Source: Chara braunii (lineage: Eukaryota > Streptophyta > Charophyceae > Charales > Characeae). From it: a stretch of DNA of 39,446 nt. Each line of letters starts with the position of its first letter. Within the stretch, counting starts at the first letter, position 1. The notes under the pieces were generated by a model. The model worked only from the letters and a program-made list of their open reading frames with translations. It did no database searches and was not told the origin of the DNA. The position numbers and the translations under genes were made by a program. Positions 31,358 to 39,446 of the stretch are shown piece after piece. Where the stretch lies: positions 3,968,008 to 4,007,453 of the forward strand of contig BFEA01000028.1 in the NCBI GenBank assembly GCA_003427395.1. The letters are read 5' to 3'.

Positions 31358-34300
31358 GATTAGACTCTTAACCTGGAATGTAAGAGGATTTGGTGATAAG
31401 AATAAAAAATTTAAAAAGCAAAGATTCAAAGATTGGTTGTTCAAACAGAATGTTCAAATCGCATGTCTGCAGGAAACTAAACTTAGCAAAGCTAAGATCG
31501 ATTCTATCCAGCACTGGTGGGAGGGTCCTCAGCTCTGGTCACCTGCAGTTGGTTCAAAAGGCGGTGTAGCCATTCTACTGCATAAGGACCTTGACTGTAC
31601 AATTCTGGATTTCTATCATGACTGCGAAGGTCGTTGGGCTTGGGTTAAAATCACGATTGACTCAGAAGAATGGGCTATCATGACGGTATATGTCCCGGTG
31701 GAATATCCGGCCAGATTAAAGTTTTTCCAAAATCTGTCGGCCTATCTGCCAGACACAGAAAACTTGATTATTTGCGGTGATTGGAATACGGCGCTTAATC
31801 CAGGACTAGATACGTTAACAGCAAAACCCTTAAGGCTAGATTCACAAAGGCTGACCACTTTCTGCGACTCCCAAGGTTTGGTGGACGTTTTCAGGGTGTT
31901 CAACCCGGAAAGCAATGGCTTCACCTTGTTCGGCCCCCCCCCTTCGGAAACCACGCCAGCCCCAAGAAAGAGACTGGATTTTTTCCTGATGAGAGACACG
32001 CCTTGGGACCGCGCCACCTGGTGTGATGTAACCCCAGGCCCCTTGTCGGACCACCACCCAGTTCTGTTGGACATTTTACCGAAGGAAACAGTGGAGCGTC
32101 ATCGCCCTCCCTTTAAATTAAATATTAATCTGTTAAAGGACCCCGCAATTTTTGAATGGGTAAATTCTCAGACGTCCAAATGGCACACAGCGAAACATCT
32201 GTTCCCAAGCTCACTGCAGTGGGCAGATACCGGGATAACAATTGTGCGTCAGGCCTTAATTACCTTCTCTAGAATGAAGGCAGCTAACAGGAGATGGAAG
32301 GAGACTTCCTTAACAAAGGAAATCAGTTTTGCAGAATCTCAAATGGGTAAGGACCCGTTCTCAGATTCTTATTGGTCGGGTATCCGGAGAGCTGCACTAG
32401 CTCAATTAGAAGTTTTAGAAGTTAAGAAACAATCAAAATGGTTAGAATTTTTAAGGCTTAGAGAAATTGTGGGCTACGACAGGATGACTAAACTGACGTT
32501 TAGATCCCTGTTGCAGTCCCAATCCCGATCTCTTATTAGAGAGTTAGCTCACCCGTTTGATCCTTCGGCACCCTTGGCAGGTGATACTGTAGAGATGTGT
32601 AGATACACACTAGAGTATTTTAGGGATATTGTTACCACGTGCAGGCCAGGGGACCCCCCGCACTTTGATATGACAGAGATCTCCTCCTTTTGGGACCCAA
32701 TGCAGATCACAATCTCCCCAGCTGAGGCACGAGAGTTGGATAGACCTATCGATGAAGGGCAGCTACTCGTGGCTGCTAAAGCAATGGCAAAAGCGAAATG
32801 CCCAGGGTTGGATGGCCTACCAATAAAACTCTTTTTGGCCACCTGGTCCTCGTTTGCCCCCTTTCTCTGTGGTATTTACAATGAAGCCTTGCAAACGGGC
32901 CAATTGCCGAAAGGCTTTACCCAGGGAATGATTTCCCTCATGTATAAGAAAGGTGATAAAAGAGAAGTCAAAAACTGGAGACCAATCTCACTTTTGAACG
33001 TAACATATAAACTCTTTGCCAAGACATTGGCCCTCCGCTTGGCCGTCCTGCTACCTGGCCTGATAGGGTGGGAACAGGACGCTTTTGTTAAGGGAAGGTC
33101 CATCTTTGAAAACATCTCTGCGACTATTCAAGCCTTGGAAGTTATTTCAAAAGAAAAGAGAGATGTTGCGGTCCTCCTCCTGGATATGGAGAAGGCCTAT
33201 GACAAAGTGGGTTGGTCTTTCGTCCACTCGACTCTAATCAAACTGGGATTTGGTCCGGGGTTCCGCTCCTAGGTAAAAGCGAGCTATGAGCACGCGTCCT
33301 CGGTGGTCATTGTCAATGGCTGTACCTCTGAGGAATTCGAGTTGTCAAGGTCTTTGCGACAGGGGTGCCCATTAGCCCCCCTTCTCTTTGTCCTCCAACT
33401 CGAGACTCTGCTGGTCAACGTTAGGAAGAACCCTGTTATTTCAGGTTTAAAACTGAATTCCGATTTAGAATGGAAAGGGGGGGCCATTGCAGATGATCTG
33501 ACGGTCGCCGTAGATAACAATCCCACTGCGCTGCAAGAACTCCGTAGGACCATAGAGACTTATTGCTGTTTATCGGAAGCTTCCATAAATTGGGAAAAAT
33601 CCAGCTATTTTCTCCCTCCTTCCCGGGTGCTGAGTGTGGATTGGGGGTTGAAACAAGTACCTGCTAATTCGTCAGAAAGGTTTTTGGGTGTTCAGGTGTC
33701 CTTGTCAGATTGTGTAGAGATTCAAGACTCCTTGCTGGCCGATAAGGTGGCGGCCAGAATTGCAGGATGGAAGCGTCACTTCAAGTTATCACTGTTCGGA
33801 AGAGCTCTAGTAATTTCTTCGGCGGCCTTCTCACTTCTCTGGTTTCCACTTACGGTCCATATGTTGGGAAGGAAGGCCTCTGATCGTATCAAGAGAGATG
33901 CCACCCGGTACTTATGGAAACCTGATGCAGGATCGCAGCAGGGCTTTTTATCTAAGGTGGCGTGGGAAACAGTAACAGTGGCTCGTAATCAGGGGGGATT
34001 GGGGATTGTGGATCCTGTTCAGCAGAATCTCGCTCTGCTTGTGAAATGGGTAATAGCAGCGGTGTTCGGCCCCAGAGGGAAATGGTGGGTGCGGCTGGCT
34101 GAATATACGCTGGCAAAAGAATGGGCTTTGAGTAGAAGTTCGGACGTTTGGCTATGCTTTTTCATTCCATCTTTCTGCTCAAGGAAAATTAAGTCCACGT
34201 TTTGGAGAAATGTTCTACAGGCGTGGCAAAAGTTCGCCCCGCACGCTTTGCGGGGCCCGGTAACCAGAAGTGAAGTTATGAACCAAATCTTATTTGAAAA

Positions 34301-35580
34301 TCCATATATTAAATCAGCAGGAGGCGACTCCTTTAAAGCCGATGGTAGTGCCGGGTCCTTTGGAAAAGCGTGGGTGGAAAGAGGGGTGCTACAGATAAAA
34401 GATATTTGGAATGAAAGCATAGAAGACTGGGTCTCTTTGGATCTGATAAAAGGTAGATTGGGAAGACTTCGTAATATCGAATCCAACTTCGAGGCCCTGC
34501 GCACAGCAATCCCTCATTACTGGATACAGATGCTACCTAAAAAGGTAGAACATGGGCAGGGGGCCTGGCTGGTGGGTCAGGAGGAGGACCAGACTTTTTT
34601 TGAATGTTATAGGACCAGCCCTTCCCCAAGGTATAAACGTCGAATCTTGGGCCAGAGTAAGGGGCAGTAACTGCCCAGGACACCTGAAATATATCGAGGA
34701 TAAGGTTATCCCCTCGACGCTGGAACTCTTGGAATGCAGAGTGTGGACCTCTAAGTCAGGAGATGAAGTTCTAGCAGTGGTGGTCTCAGAAAATGCGGAA
34801 GGACTACAAATAGAACCGCTTATGTATGGTTGGAGTGGGATTACTGAAGCTGATAGTCCTACCCCTGTCTCAGCATATAAACCTAAGCTTGGGGTGCGAA
34901 TTCCAAGGTCAAGAGTGAAGAAACACCCGATAACAACAGTGTCAGACAGACTGGGGAAGGAACCAGGCCTTAGCCTGGGGAACCTAGATCTGCCTGGAAT
35001 CTGTCAGGGGTTGAAAGTGATGGTTTCGCAAAAACAAGCCAGTCTGGCTTGGCTGCAGCTGTTGTTGGTTACTCCGGCTGCAGTCTGGTTAGCAGCAAAA
35101 GGCATGTAGTTGGAGGAGCACTGCGCTCGCTGTGGCTGGGGTTGGGAATCAGCCAATCACATTTGGTTGTTCTGCCCATTTTCATTTAAAATTTGGGAGT
35201 GGTGGAAAGAGAACTGGAAAGGAGAGGCAGTTAAAGATTTCCCTTGGATTCAGGAATGGATACTTTTTGCCCACTCCCATTCAGCTTATGATTTCTCCTC
35301 TGGTCTAGCTTATGTTGCTCTGGCCTGCAGAGGGGCCATTATGGAAGCAATTTGGAAAGCTCGCAATAGAGCTGTATTTAAACAGGAGTTGTCCTCTCTG
35401 CAGGAAGTAATTGCTATCGCGAAAGCTTTGATTCGACAGACAATTAGAGCAGACTGGACCTCTCAAGGGGGTCAGGCCCAAAGAAATCACTTCTGGTTTA
35501 GACAGTCCTGGGGGAAAGCCCCTGGTATGGTATCCTTCTCTGACGTAGGCAATTTGAAAATCGCAGATTGGCTGTCATAG
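31341..35580 (+). pseudogene. LINE ORF2: APE-type endonuclease and reverse transcriptase
   Basis: The start is ATG 31341. The endonuclease (exonuclease-endonuclease-phosphatase fold) occupies about residues 1-245: N13 in 'TWNVRG', E45 in 'LQETK', D147 and N149 in 'GDWNTA', and D237 and H238 in 'SDHHP'. The reverse transcriptase follows, with 'CPGLDGLPIKLF', 'KNWRPISLLNVTYKLFAK', 'LLLDMEKAYDKV' (motif A, about 33180), 'RQGCPLAPLLF' (motif B, about 33357) and IADD (motif C, 33486-33497). The C-terminal 'CARCGWGWESANHIWLFC' matches the zf-RVT zinc-binding domain. Stops TAG 33270 and TAG 35107 interrupt the frame, and a one-base shift near 34600-34635 moves it from the frame of 31341 to the next. 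Otherwise the length (about 1400 codons) is normal for plant L1 ORF2. It nicks DNA and copies LINE RNA at the target site. Confidence 0.93.
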
Positions 35581-36036
35581 GACATCCGCGTGTTGAGGNA
35601 GAGTTCTGAAGACGGGCCGTTTTTAGGCNACTTAACATTGAATATGTGATNTGGTGTGGGNTGCTTTGGCTTTGGGTAATAGGATTAGATTACTGAATTC
35701 GGGTTGTTACTTAGCCGGGGCCGGGGGCTATATAGGCCGCCCCCTGTTGCTTGTAGGATGGTAGTGATGGTGCTGTGCTTTAAACTAGGATTCAGGCTGT
35801 TTGTTGCTTGGATATTTAGACTAAGATTCTTTCTGAGAATTTGGGGTAGGTAGAAGGCTGCTTATAGCTTGCGTCTGGGCAGGGGTCCCGGATTGTTTAT
35901 GAGTGGTAGAGTAGTAGTAGTGGTGGTATGAAGTGGGAATTTCTGCGAGCACCTAAGCTAAACCGGCTGACGCTGCCGGGATAACTCCCGCGGGTAGAAT
36001 TGTGAGGTCCCCGGCCTCGTTTTCATGCTTTTGCTT

Positions 36037-36054
36037 AATAAAAGAGAGATTTAG

Positions 36055-36111
<57 letters not shown>
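36037..36111 (+). terminator. LINE polyadenylation signal and A tail
   Basis: AATAAA at 36037-36042 lies 12 bases before a run of 57 A (36055-36111). This is the spacing expected when a polyadenylated LINE RNA is copied back into DNA. It fixes the 3' end of the element. Confidence 0.92.
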
Positions 36112-36113
<2 letters not shown>

Positions 36114-36120
36114 TGTCGAG

Positions 36121-36258
36121 TGGGGTCCCACTAGCAAAGAGGAATGGATTAAACTCCTAAATCTCGGCGTGTTTTAAGCTGAGATGCAGAAAAGCAGTTG
36201 AATCTCGATTTTCCGCATCTTTCGGCACGTCTAGTCTACCTCCTTGCTAGTGGGACCC
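36121..36258. repeat. Fold-back element, type C (complete)
   Basis: The terminal inverted repeats are GGGGTCCCACTAGCAAAGAG at the left and the matching CCTTGCTAGTGGGACCCC at the right. Inside, GATGCAGAAAA pairs with TTTTCCGCATC with one mismatch. It differs from the copy at 28042-28188 by a few substitutions and an indel of about 10 bases. Non-coding; MITE-like. Confidence 0.85.
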
Positions 36259-36409
36259 CCCCCCCCTGAACGCCCGGATGAGGACGTGTTTGTGGAGAGG
36301 TGGAGAAAAAATGGTGTCGAGTTTCCCCACCCGCACCCGCACATCTCCGCAAACACGTCCCGGCTCGGCCGTTTAGGAAACTCAGCGCTGCTAGCGGGAC
36401 TTGGCCCCC
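36250..36409. repeat. Fold-back element, type B, diverged copy
   Basis: The inner stem arms are GACGTGTTTGTGGAGAGGTG and its near-complement in 36338-36357. The right end is GCTGCTAGCGGGACTTGGCC followed by the CCCCGGGG border. The left end merges with the right end of the type C element (a C-rich run, 36256-36267). It contains the GGTGTCGAG site that matches the LINE insertion point in the copy at 28012-28250. Confidence 0.8.
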
Positions 36410-36512
36410 GGGGCTAGGTCCCACTTACACGAATTAAGCGATATTGACCGTAGATAGCAAAGATCAACGGCCAGAGTCTCTTAATCCGTGCAAGTGGGAC
36501 CTTGCCCCCGGG
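36405..36512. repeat. Fold-back element, type A, copy 1
   Basis: The ends read CCCCCGGGGCTAGGTCCCAC and GTGGGACCTTGCCCCCGGG. The inverted arms of about 30-35 bp have several mismatches and flank a short centre with 'GTAGATAGC'. It shares the CCCCGGGG border with the type B element at its left, so the two abut or are nested. A second copy is at 38271-38377. Confidence 0.8.
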
Positions 36513-36532
36513 CAGATTGATACTGCTATCAT

Positions 36533-36662
36533 GTTCCCCCCCCCCCCGCCTTCGCCCCCCACCACACCACACCCCACCCCTCCCCCCCCAACCCCCCCAA
36601 AAAAAGGTACTATCATGCGAGGGGCTAACTGGTTCTTACAGGGGATAAAAAAAAAAAAAAAA
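36533..36662. repeat. C-rich and A-rich low-complexity stretch
   Basis: C-runs (36535-36606) are followed, after about 40 bases, by A15 (36648-36662). No gene or element boundary was recognised. Such runs are often unreliable in short-read assemblies. Confidence 0.8.
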
Positions 36663-36735
36663 GAAATCGTAGAGGCAGTAGTTGAACTTGGCGGGGTGAT
36701 GGCGGATTGCCGTCGATCAGTCTGCAAAACGTGAC

Positions 36736-36844
36736 TACCGTCTTCACACGAATAGAACGCCCCGTCATTATCGCTGTATTTAGACTGGAAGTTGGCCCAA
36801 ATACAGCTCTAATGACCGGGCGTTCTATTCGGGTGAAGACGGTA
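36736..36844. repeat. Fold-back MITE-like element, type D, copy 1
   Basis: Inverted arms of about 48 bp start TACCGTCTTCACACGAATAG at the left. They return at the right as the complement with five or so mismatches, leaving a centre of about 12 bases. Length is 109 bp. It has no coding capacity. A diverged copy is at 38720-38832. Target duplication not resolved. Confidence 0.85.
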
Positions 36845-37202
36845 ACAGCAGTACGACTGCGGCTGTTCACTCAGCTTTCTGCAGAGCCTGACCGAAACGA
36901 CTGCGCCAGCTCATCCGGCAGAGCCTGACTGCCACGATTGAGCCTGCTGTGTGTCAAGACTGACCTCTCTTACAAAAAGAAAAAAGAAAAAGAAAAAAAA
37001 GACTGACCTCTCTTAGCTGTCAGACTGCGTACAAAGTCATTCACGGAAGTCCGTTGTGGCTGAATGCTGCACATATGTAATGTATCCATCCATAAAACGA
37101 TTTCAGAACAGATACTACACTCGATACAAAAGGCCGAAGGAAAATCGTCACGGATACAGCTGCTTCATTTTTCGTTTTCCACGGTGGCTTCATTTTTTTG
37201 AA

Positions 37203-37587
37203 GGAATAATTTGCAAAATACCCCCGGAAGTTGAGATCTATGCCCTAATGCCCCCCCGAGATGTGGGTAGAGCAGAATGGCCCTCTGGCATGTTTTTTTT
37301 TTTTGTGAAATAGCCCTGGTGTTGGTTGGACCCACATCTGTGAAATATACCCCTACCGGGTACCGTCCAACTTTGCAAAATGCCCGAGTACTTGCCAGCT
37401 TTTCCTAGGCGCCACTGCAAAAGGCCAAGGTCCAAACGGGGAGGTCCATATTCCGAAGTTGCGCACCCGCCTGACAGGGGCACAACGCAAAGATCTCGGC
37501 CCAAAAGGGCGTTCCGCACTACCCACATATTTCAGGGGCATTTTGGCATATATCACTTATGAGTGAGGGTATTTTGCAAATTATCCC
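37203..37587. repeat. MITE-like element, type E, 385 bp
   Basis: The 21-bp terminal inverted repeats (GGAATAATTTGCAAAATACC at the left, the complement at the right) differ at one position. The phrase TTTGCAAAATNCCC recurs internally near 37372 and in weaker form elsewhere. The frames over it are not protein-like. The element lies between two copies of a roughly 45-bp sequence with 'CTTCATTTTTCGTTTTC' and 'GGTGGCTTCATT' (about 37155-37200 and 37600-37642). Confidence 0.8.
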
Positions 37588-37642
37588 TTCTGTTTCTTTT
37601 TCGGATATGGCTTCATTTCTCGTTTTCTAGGCTGGCTTCATT

Positions 37643-37788
37643 GGTTGGTGACGACATTCGCCGCGTAGGAGGACGAGCAAGTCGGAGGAATGCCCCTGAT
37701 TTTTTTTTTTTTGACTTGGGCAGGTTGGTGACGACATTCGCCGCCTACGACGACGAGCAAGGCTTAGGTATGCCACTGACCTGATTTT
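37643..37788. repeat. Two direct repeats of about 60 bp, with a third copy at 38171-38229
   Basis: GGTTGGTGACGACATTCGCC followed by 'GACGAGCAAG' occurs at 37643 and 37723. The later part ('GGCAAGACTTAGGTATGC', 'ACTGAACTGATTTT', 'TGACTTGGCCAGGTT') occurs again upstream of the U6 pseudogene at 38171-38229. T-runs separate the first two. Confidence 0.75.
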
Positions 37789-37930
37789 TTTTTATTTTTT
37801 TTTTTAATAACAGATCAGATTGATTGACGGAGGTATGCAACTGAACTGACTATACAACAAATAAGACTACGTTGCATGGCCTCCTATGTGATGGTGCTCT
37901 CTTGTCACCTCGCGACCGAGGGGCCGAGAG

Positions 37931-37975
<45 letters not shown>
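37788..37975. other. T-rich spacer and a run of 45 A
   Basis: Mainly T-runs (37783-37805) and anonymous sequence, then 45 A (37931-37975). On the minus strand the A-run appears as a T tract immediately after the U6-linked repeat. No gene is seen. Confidence 0.7.
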
Positions 37976-37976
<1 letters not shown>

Positions 37977-38070
37977 ATGGCGCCTTCGCAAGAAGGGACG
38001 TGCGTGGTTTTACATGTCATCTCACACCGCACAGTCCCGCTCCTCATGAATGATGTGTGTTCGTTCTCGA
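37976..38070 (-). repeat. U6-linked repeat ending in an inverted U6 fragment, copy 1
   Basis: On the minus strand this follows the U6 pseudogene directly: 'CACATCATTCATGAG', 'AGCGGGACTGTGCGGTG', 'GATGACATGTAAAACCACGC'. It closes with a stretch that is U6 in the opposite sense. On the plus strand 37976-37999 resembles U6 from CATGGC to AAGGATG with about four changes. A second copy lies at 39069-39351. Confidence 0.7.
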
Positions 38071-38103
38071 TCGATTTATGCGTGTCATCCTTGCGCAGGG
38101 GCC

Positions 38104-38135
<32 letters not shown>

Positions 38136-38153
38136 ACGGATGTCCCCACGGAC
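38071..38153 (-). pseudogene. U6 snRNA pseudogene
   Basis: The minus strand reads as U6 from its 5' stem (GTCC-GTGG-GGAC) through 'ACGATACAGAGAAGATTAGC', 'ATGGCCCCTGCGCAAGGATG' and 'ACACGCATAAATCGA'. The ACAGAGA box and the region that pairs with U4 and U2 are intact, so the source was a functional plant-like U6. The last 20 or so bases and the T-run terminator are replaced by unrelated sequence. No TATA box at -25 to -30 and no plant upstream element (TCCCACATCG) is seen. It is therefore a retro-pseudogene and probably silent. U6 normally forms the catalytic centre of the spliceosome. Confidence 0.9.
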
Positions 38154-38270
38154 TGTGTGTTTTCGTTCTTGTTACGACGACGGGCAAGACTTAGGTATGC
38201 GACTGAACTGATTTTTGACTTGGCCAGGTTCAAAGCACTTTCTTTTGTTAGCAGGACAATAGCACCCATC

Positions 38271-38377
38271 CCCGGGGGCTAGGTCCCGCTTTCACGAATT
38301 CTGAGATAGAGACCGTAGATAGCTGAGATCGACGGGCAAAATCTCCTAATCCGTGCAAATGGGACCTTGCCCCCGGG
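38271..38377. repeat. Fold-back element, type A, copy 2
   Basis: The ends are CCCGGGGGCTAGGTCCCGCT and ATGGGACCTTGCCCCCGGGG, and the centre includes 'GACCGTAGATAGCTGAGATC'. It is homologous to 36405-36512. Its right border is shared with the type B element that starts at 38371. Confidence 0.85.
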
Positions 38378-38544
38378 GCCAAGTCCCACTAGCAGCGTTG
38401 AGCTACCTCAATGCCTGAATCTGGACGTGTTTGTGGAGAGGTGCAGTTCAGGAAACTCAACACCATTTCTGCACATCTCCGCAAAAGCGTCCAGATTCAG
38501 GCGTTGAGGTAGCTCAACGCTGCTAGTGGGACTTGGCCCCCGGG
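38371..38544. repeat. Fold-back element, type B, best-preserved copy
   Basis: Inverted arms of about 75 bp are nearly perfect. The left begins CCCCGGGGCCAAGTCCCACT and runs through 'AGCAGCGTTGAGCTACCTCA' to 'GTGGAGAGGTGCAG'. The right arm returns the complement with a few changes. A centre of about 20 bases is left. It is 174 bp long, non-coding, and would form a long hairpin in single-stranded form. Confidence 0.92.
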
Positions 38545-38719
38545 CGAGGAACCAATTGTGCTACGTTACTGCTGAGAGAACAGGATCATGCTAAGGACGA
38601 TGGCCAACCGGTCGTATGTTATGTCCGTCCTGAGAAAGCATGTATCTGGGGATAAAGACGGCTAGATTCCTGCTTAGTCGGAAAAAAAACATGGCACCCA
38701 TGGGACCCGCCCCTTAGCA

Positions 38720-38832
38720 CTATCATCTTCACGCGAATAGAACACGTATGGTCATTACGGCTGCACTTGGTCGACCTGTCAGTCTCGATACGGCGATAAT
38801 GGCGGTACGTTCTACTCGGGTGACGACGGTAG
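38720..38832. repeat. Fold-back MITE-like element, type D, copy 2
   Basis: A diverged copy of 36736-36844. The left arm is CTATCATCTTCACGCGAATA and the right arm ends ACTCGGGTGACGACGGTAG. Length 113 bp. Its arms match less well than those of copy 1, so it is older. Confidence 0.75.
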
Positions 38833-38927
38833 CACAGCACAGCACTCCCTCACTTGGGCTGGTGGTCGGAATTCACTGCGCTACACTCTGTACAGCCTGT
38901 GACTAATCGGCGCACACACATGTGACT

Positions 38928-38972
<45 letters not shown>

Positions 38973-39068
38973 CCCCTCACATGTTACTGTTGCCACGAGG
39001 GAATACACATCATGAAGTACTAAATGAAAGTTGAATTTTGACTATTTTTTTAGGGAAAAAAACGACAA
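38833..39068. other. No gene; includes a run of 44 T
   Basis: A T-run (38929-38972) is bordered by CACACATGTGACTGTT and CTCACATGTTACTGTTG. These two borders resemble each other and may be a duplicated target around a lost insertion, with only the tail left. No coding content. Confidence 0.5.
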
Positions 39069-39351
39069 CAACGAAAAAACACATCATGAGTAGCGGGACT
39101 GTGCGGTGGGCGATGACATGCAAAACCACGCACTTTCATTCTTTTTTTTTTTTTTTTTTTGTAAAAAGGGCGACGGTCTTGAGATATCATCATTGAGCTG
39201 ACCGACCCCAAGCAATTTATTAGTAGTTGGTTTCAATTGTCAAGTTTCCATCATCTGGATTCGAACACAGGTCTGTATTTCAACAGTTCATGGGTGTACC
39301 CACTGAGCTAGGCTCTTGGGTCGCACTTTCATTCTTGCGAAGGGGCCATGC
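39069..39351 (+). repeat. U6-linked repeat, copy 2, interrupted by the SINE
   Basis: With the SINE (39143-39321) and one target copy removed, this matches copy 1 at 37976-38063, read on its minus strand, at about 85 per cent. It shares 'CACATCATGAGTAGCGGGAC', 'TGTGCGGTGGGCGATGACAT' and 'GCAAAACCACGC'. It also ends in antisense U6: 39331-39351 differs from U6 at only two or so of 22 positions. No full U6 adjoins this copy. Confidence 0.75.
39143..39321 (-). mobile_element. tRNA-derived SINE with 14-bp target duplications
   Basis: On the minus strand the head contains a pol III A box (TAGCTCAGTGGGTA, 39297-39310) and a B box (TGTTCGAATCC, 39257-39267) at tRNA-like spacing. An anticodon-arm-like CTGT...ACAG lies between them; a GAA in its loop hints at tRNA-Phe, but weakly. 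About 80 bases of unrelated body and an A tail of 18 follow (T-run 39143-39160 on the plus strand). CGCACTTTCATTCT occurs perfectly at 39129-39142 and 39322-39335, and this is the target duplication. It is non-coding and would rely on a LINE for movement. It inserted into the U6-linked repeat. Confidence 0.9.
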
Positions 39352-39368
39352 TTTTTTTTTTTTTTTTT

Positions 39369-39399
<31 letters not shown>

Positions 39400-39446
39400 G
39401 GGGGGAGGGGAAAAAAAATTTTTTTTTTTTTTTTTTTTTTTTTGGG
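39352..39446. other. Low-complexity contig end
   Basis: T-run, G-run with one A, short A-run, T-run and GGG. This is not plausible as genuine unique sequence and probably reflects read errors or a collapsed homopolymer at the contig edge. Confidence 0.85.

Larger units (their letters stand above)
28251..36111 (+). mobile_element. L1-type LINE retrotransposon, nearly full length, 7.9 kb
   Basis: Order: 5' UTR (28251-28855), ORF1 (28856-31357), overlapping ORF2 with endonuclease, reverse transcriptase and zf-RVT-like tail (31341-35580), 3' UTR with AATAAA (36037-36042), and a 57-base A tail. GGTGTCG occurs immediately before (28244-28250) and immediately after (36112-36118) the element and is the likely target duplication. 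It is short for a LINE, but the preceding A-runs may hide more of it. Six in-frame stops and one frameshift make this copy non-autonomous now. The long A tail and clear ends suggest it is not ancient. Four N bases lie in the 3' UTR (35599-35661). Confidence 0.92.

Noticed and set aside
38071-38153. Functional U6 snRNA gene
   Set aside because: It lacks the last 20 or so bases, the T-run terminator at the right place, a TATA box and the plant upstream element.

Overview
This window looks like a repeat-dominated nuclear contig from a plant-lineage (streptophyte) eukaryote. The evidence is an L1-type LINE with a plant-style ORF1 and a zf-RVT tail, a hAT transposase, a Ty3/gypsy integrase, a plant-like U6 snRNA sequence, a tRNA-derived SINE and many fold-back elements. 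The style of the hAT, gypsy and LINE proteins reminds me of charophyte algae such as Chara, but that is recollection and not something the sequence proves. I found no intact host protein gene, rRNA gene, functional tRNA gene, CRISPR array or virus. The first 34 bases are a Nextera mate-pair junction adapter and the last ~90 bases are homopolymer runs, so both contig ends are suspect.

Layout. 35-8280: decayed, mostly anonymous sequence with short fold-backs and two dispersed repeat families (R1, R2) present twice in different order. 8280-10930: copy A of a large dispersed repeat carrying a 66-bp tandem array. 10938-11737: a small hairpin cluster, then CA and CT microsatellites. 11874-15440 (minus): a hAT transposase relic with a 221-bp internal duplication. 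15399-16274 (plus): the 3' end of a Ty3/gypsy pol gene, followed by LTR-like sequence to about 17010. 18164-21917: a 3.7-kb stretch packed with perfect short hairpins, each with a different stem, containing a type III hammerhead ribozyme (20562-20614) and an antisense U6 fragment. 21966-26150: two more copies of the satellite-bearing repeat (65-bp arrays). 27295-27697: a second LTR copy, inverted. 28251-36111: a nearly full-length LINE of 7.9 kb inserted in a fold-back element. 36112-39351: a cluster of fold-back elements (four terminal-sequence types), a U6 pseudogene in an inverted sense/antisense arrangement, and a tRNA-derived SINE with perfect 14-bp target duplications.

How the parts relate. 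The LINE is the only element here that once encoded a full retrotransposition machinery (ORF1 nucleic-acid chaperone, endonuclease, reverse transcriptase). It now carries six in-frame stops and one frameshift. Such machinery could have mobilised the SINE, the U6 pseudogene and the A-tailed fragments. Nonsense codons in the LINE, gypsy and hAT relics are mostly TAG or TGA, often where tryptophan is expected, which fits C-to-T decay of methylated repeats. The best candidate for an undescribed system is the hairpin train with its hammerhead ribozyme. It may be a genomic copy of a highly structured, possibly self-cleaving RNA (retrozyme-like), or the trace of a snap-back DNA synthesis process.
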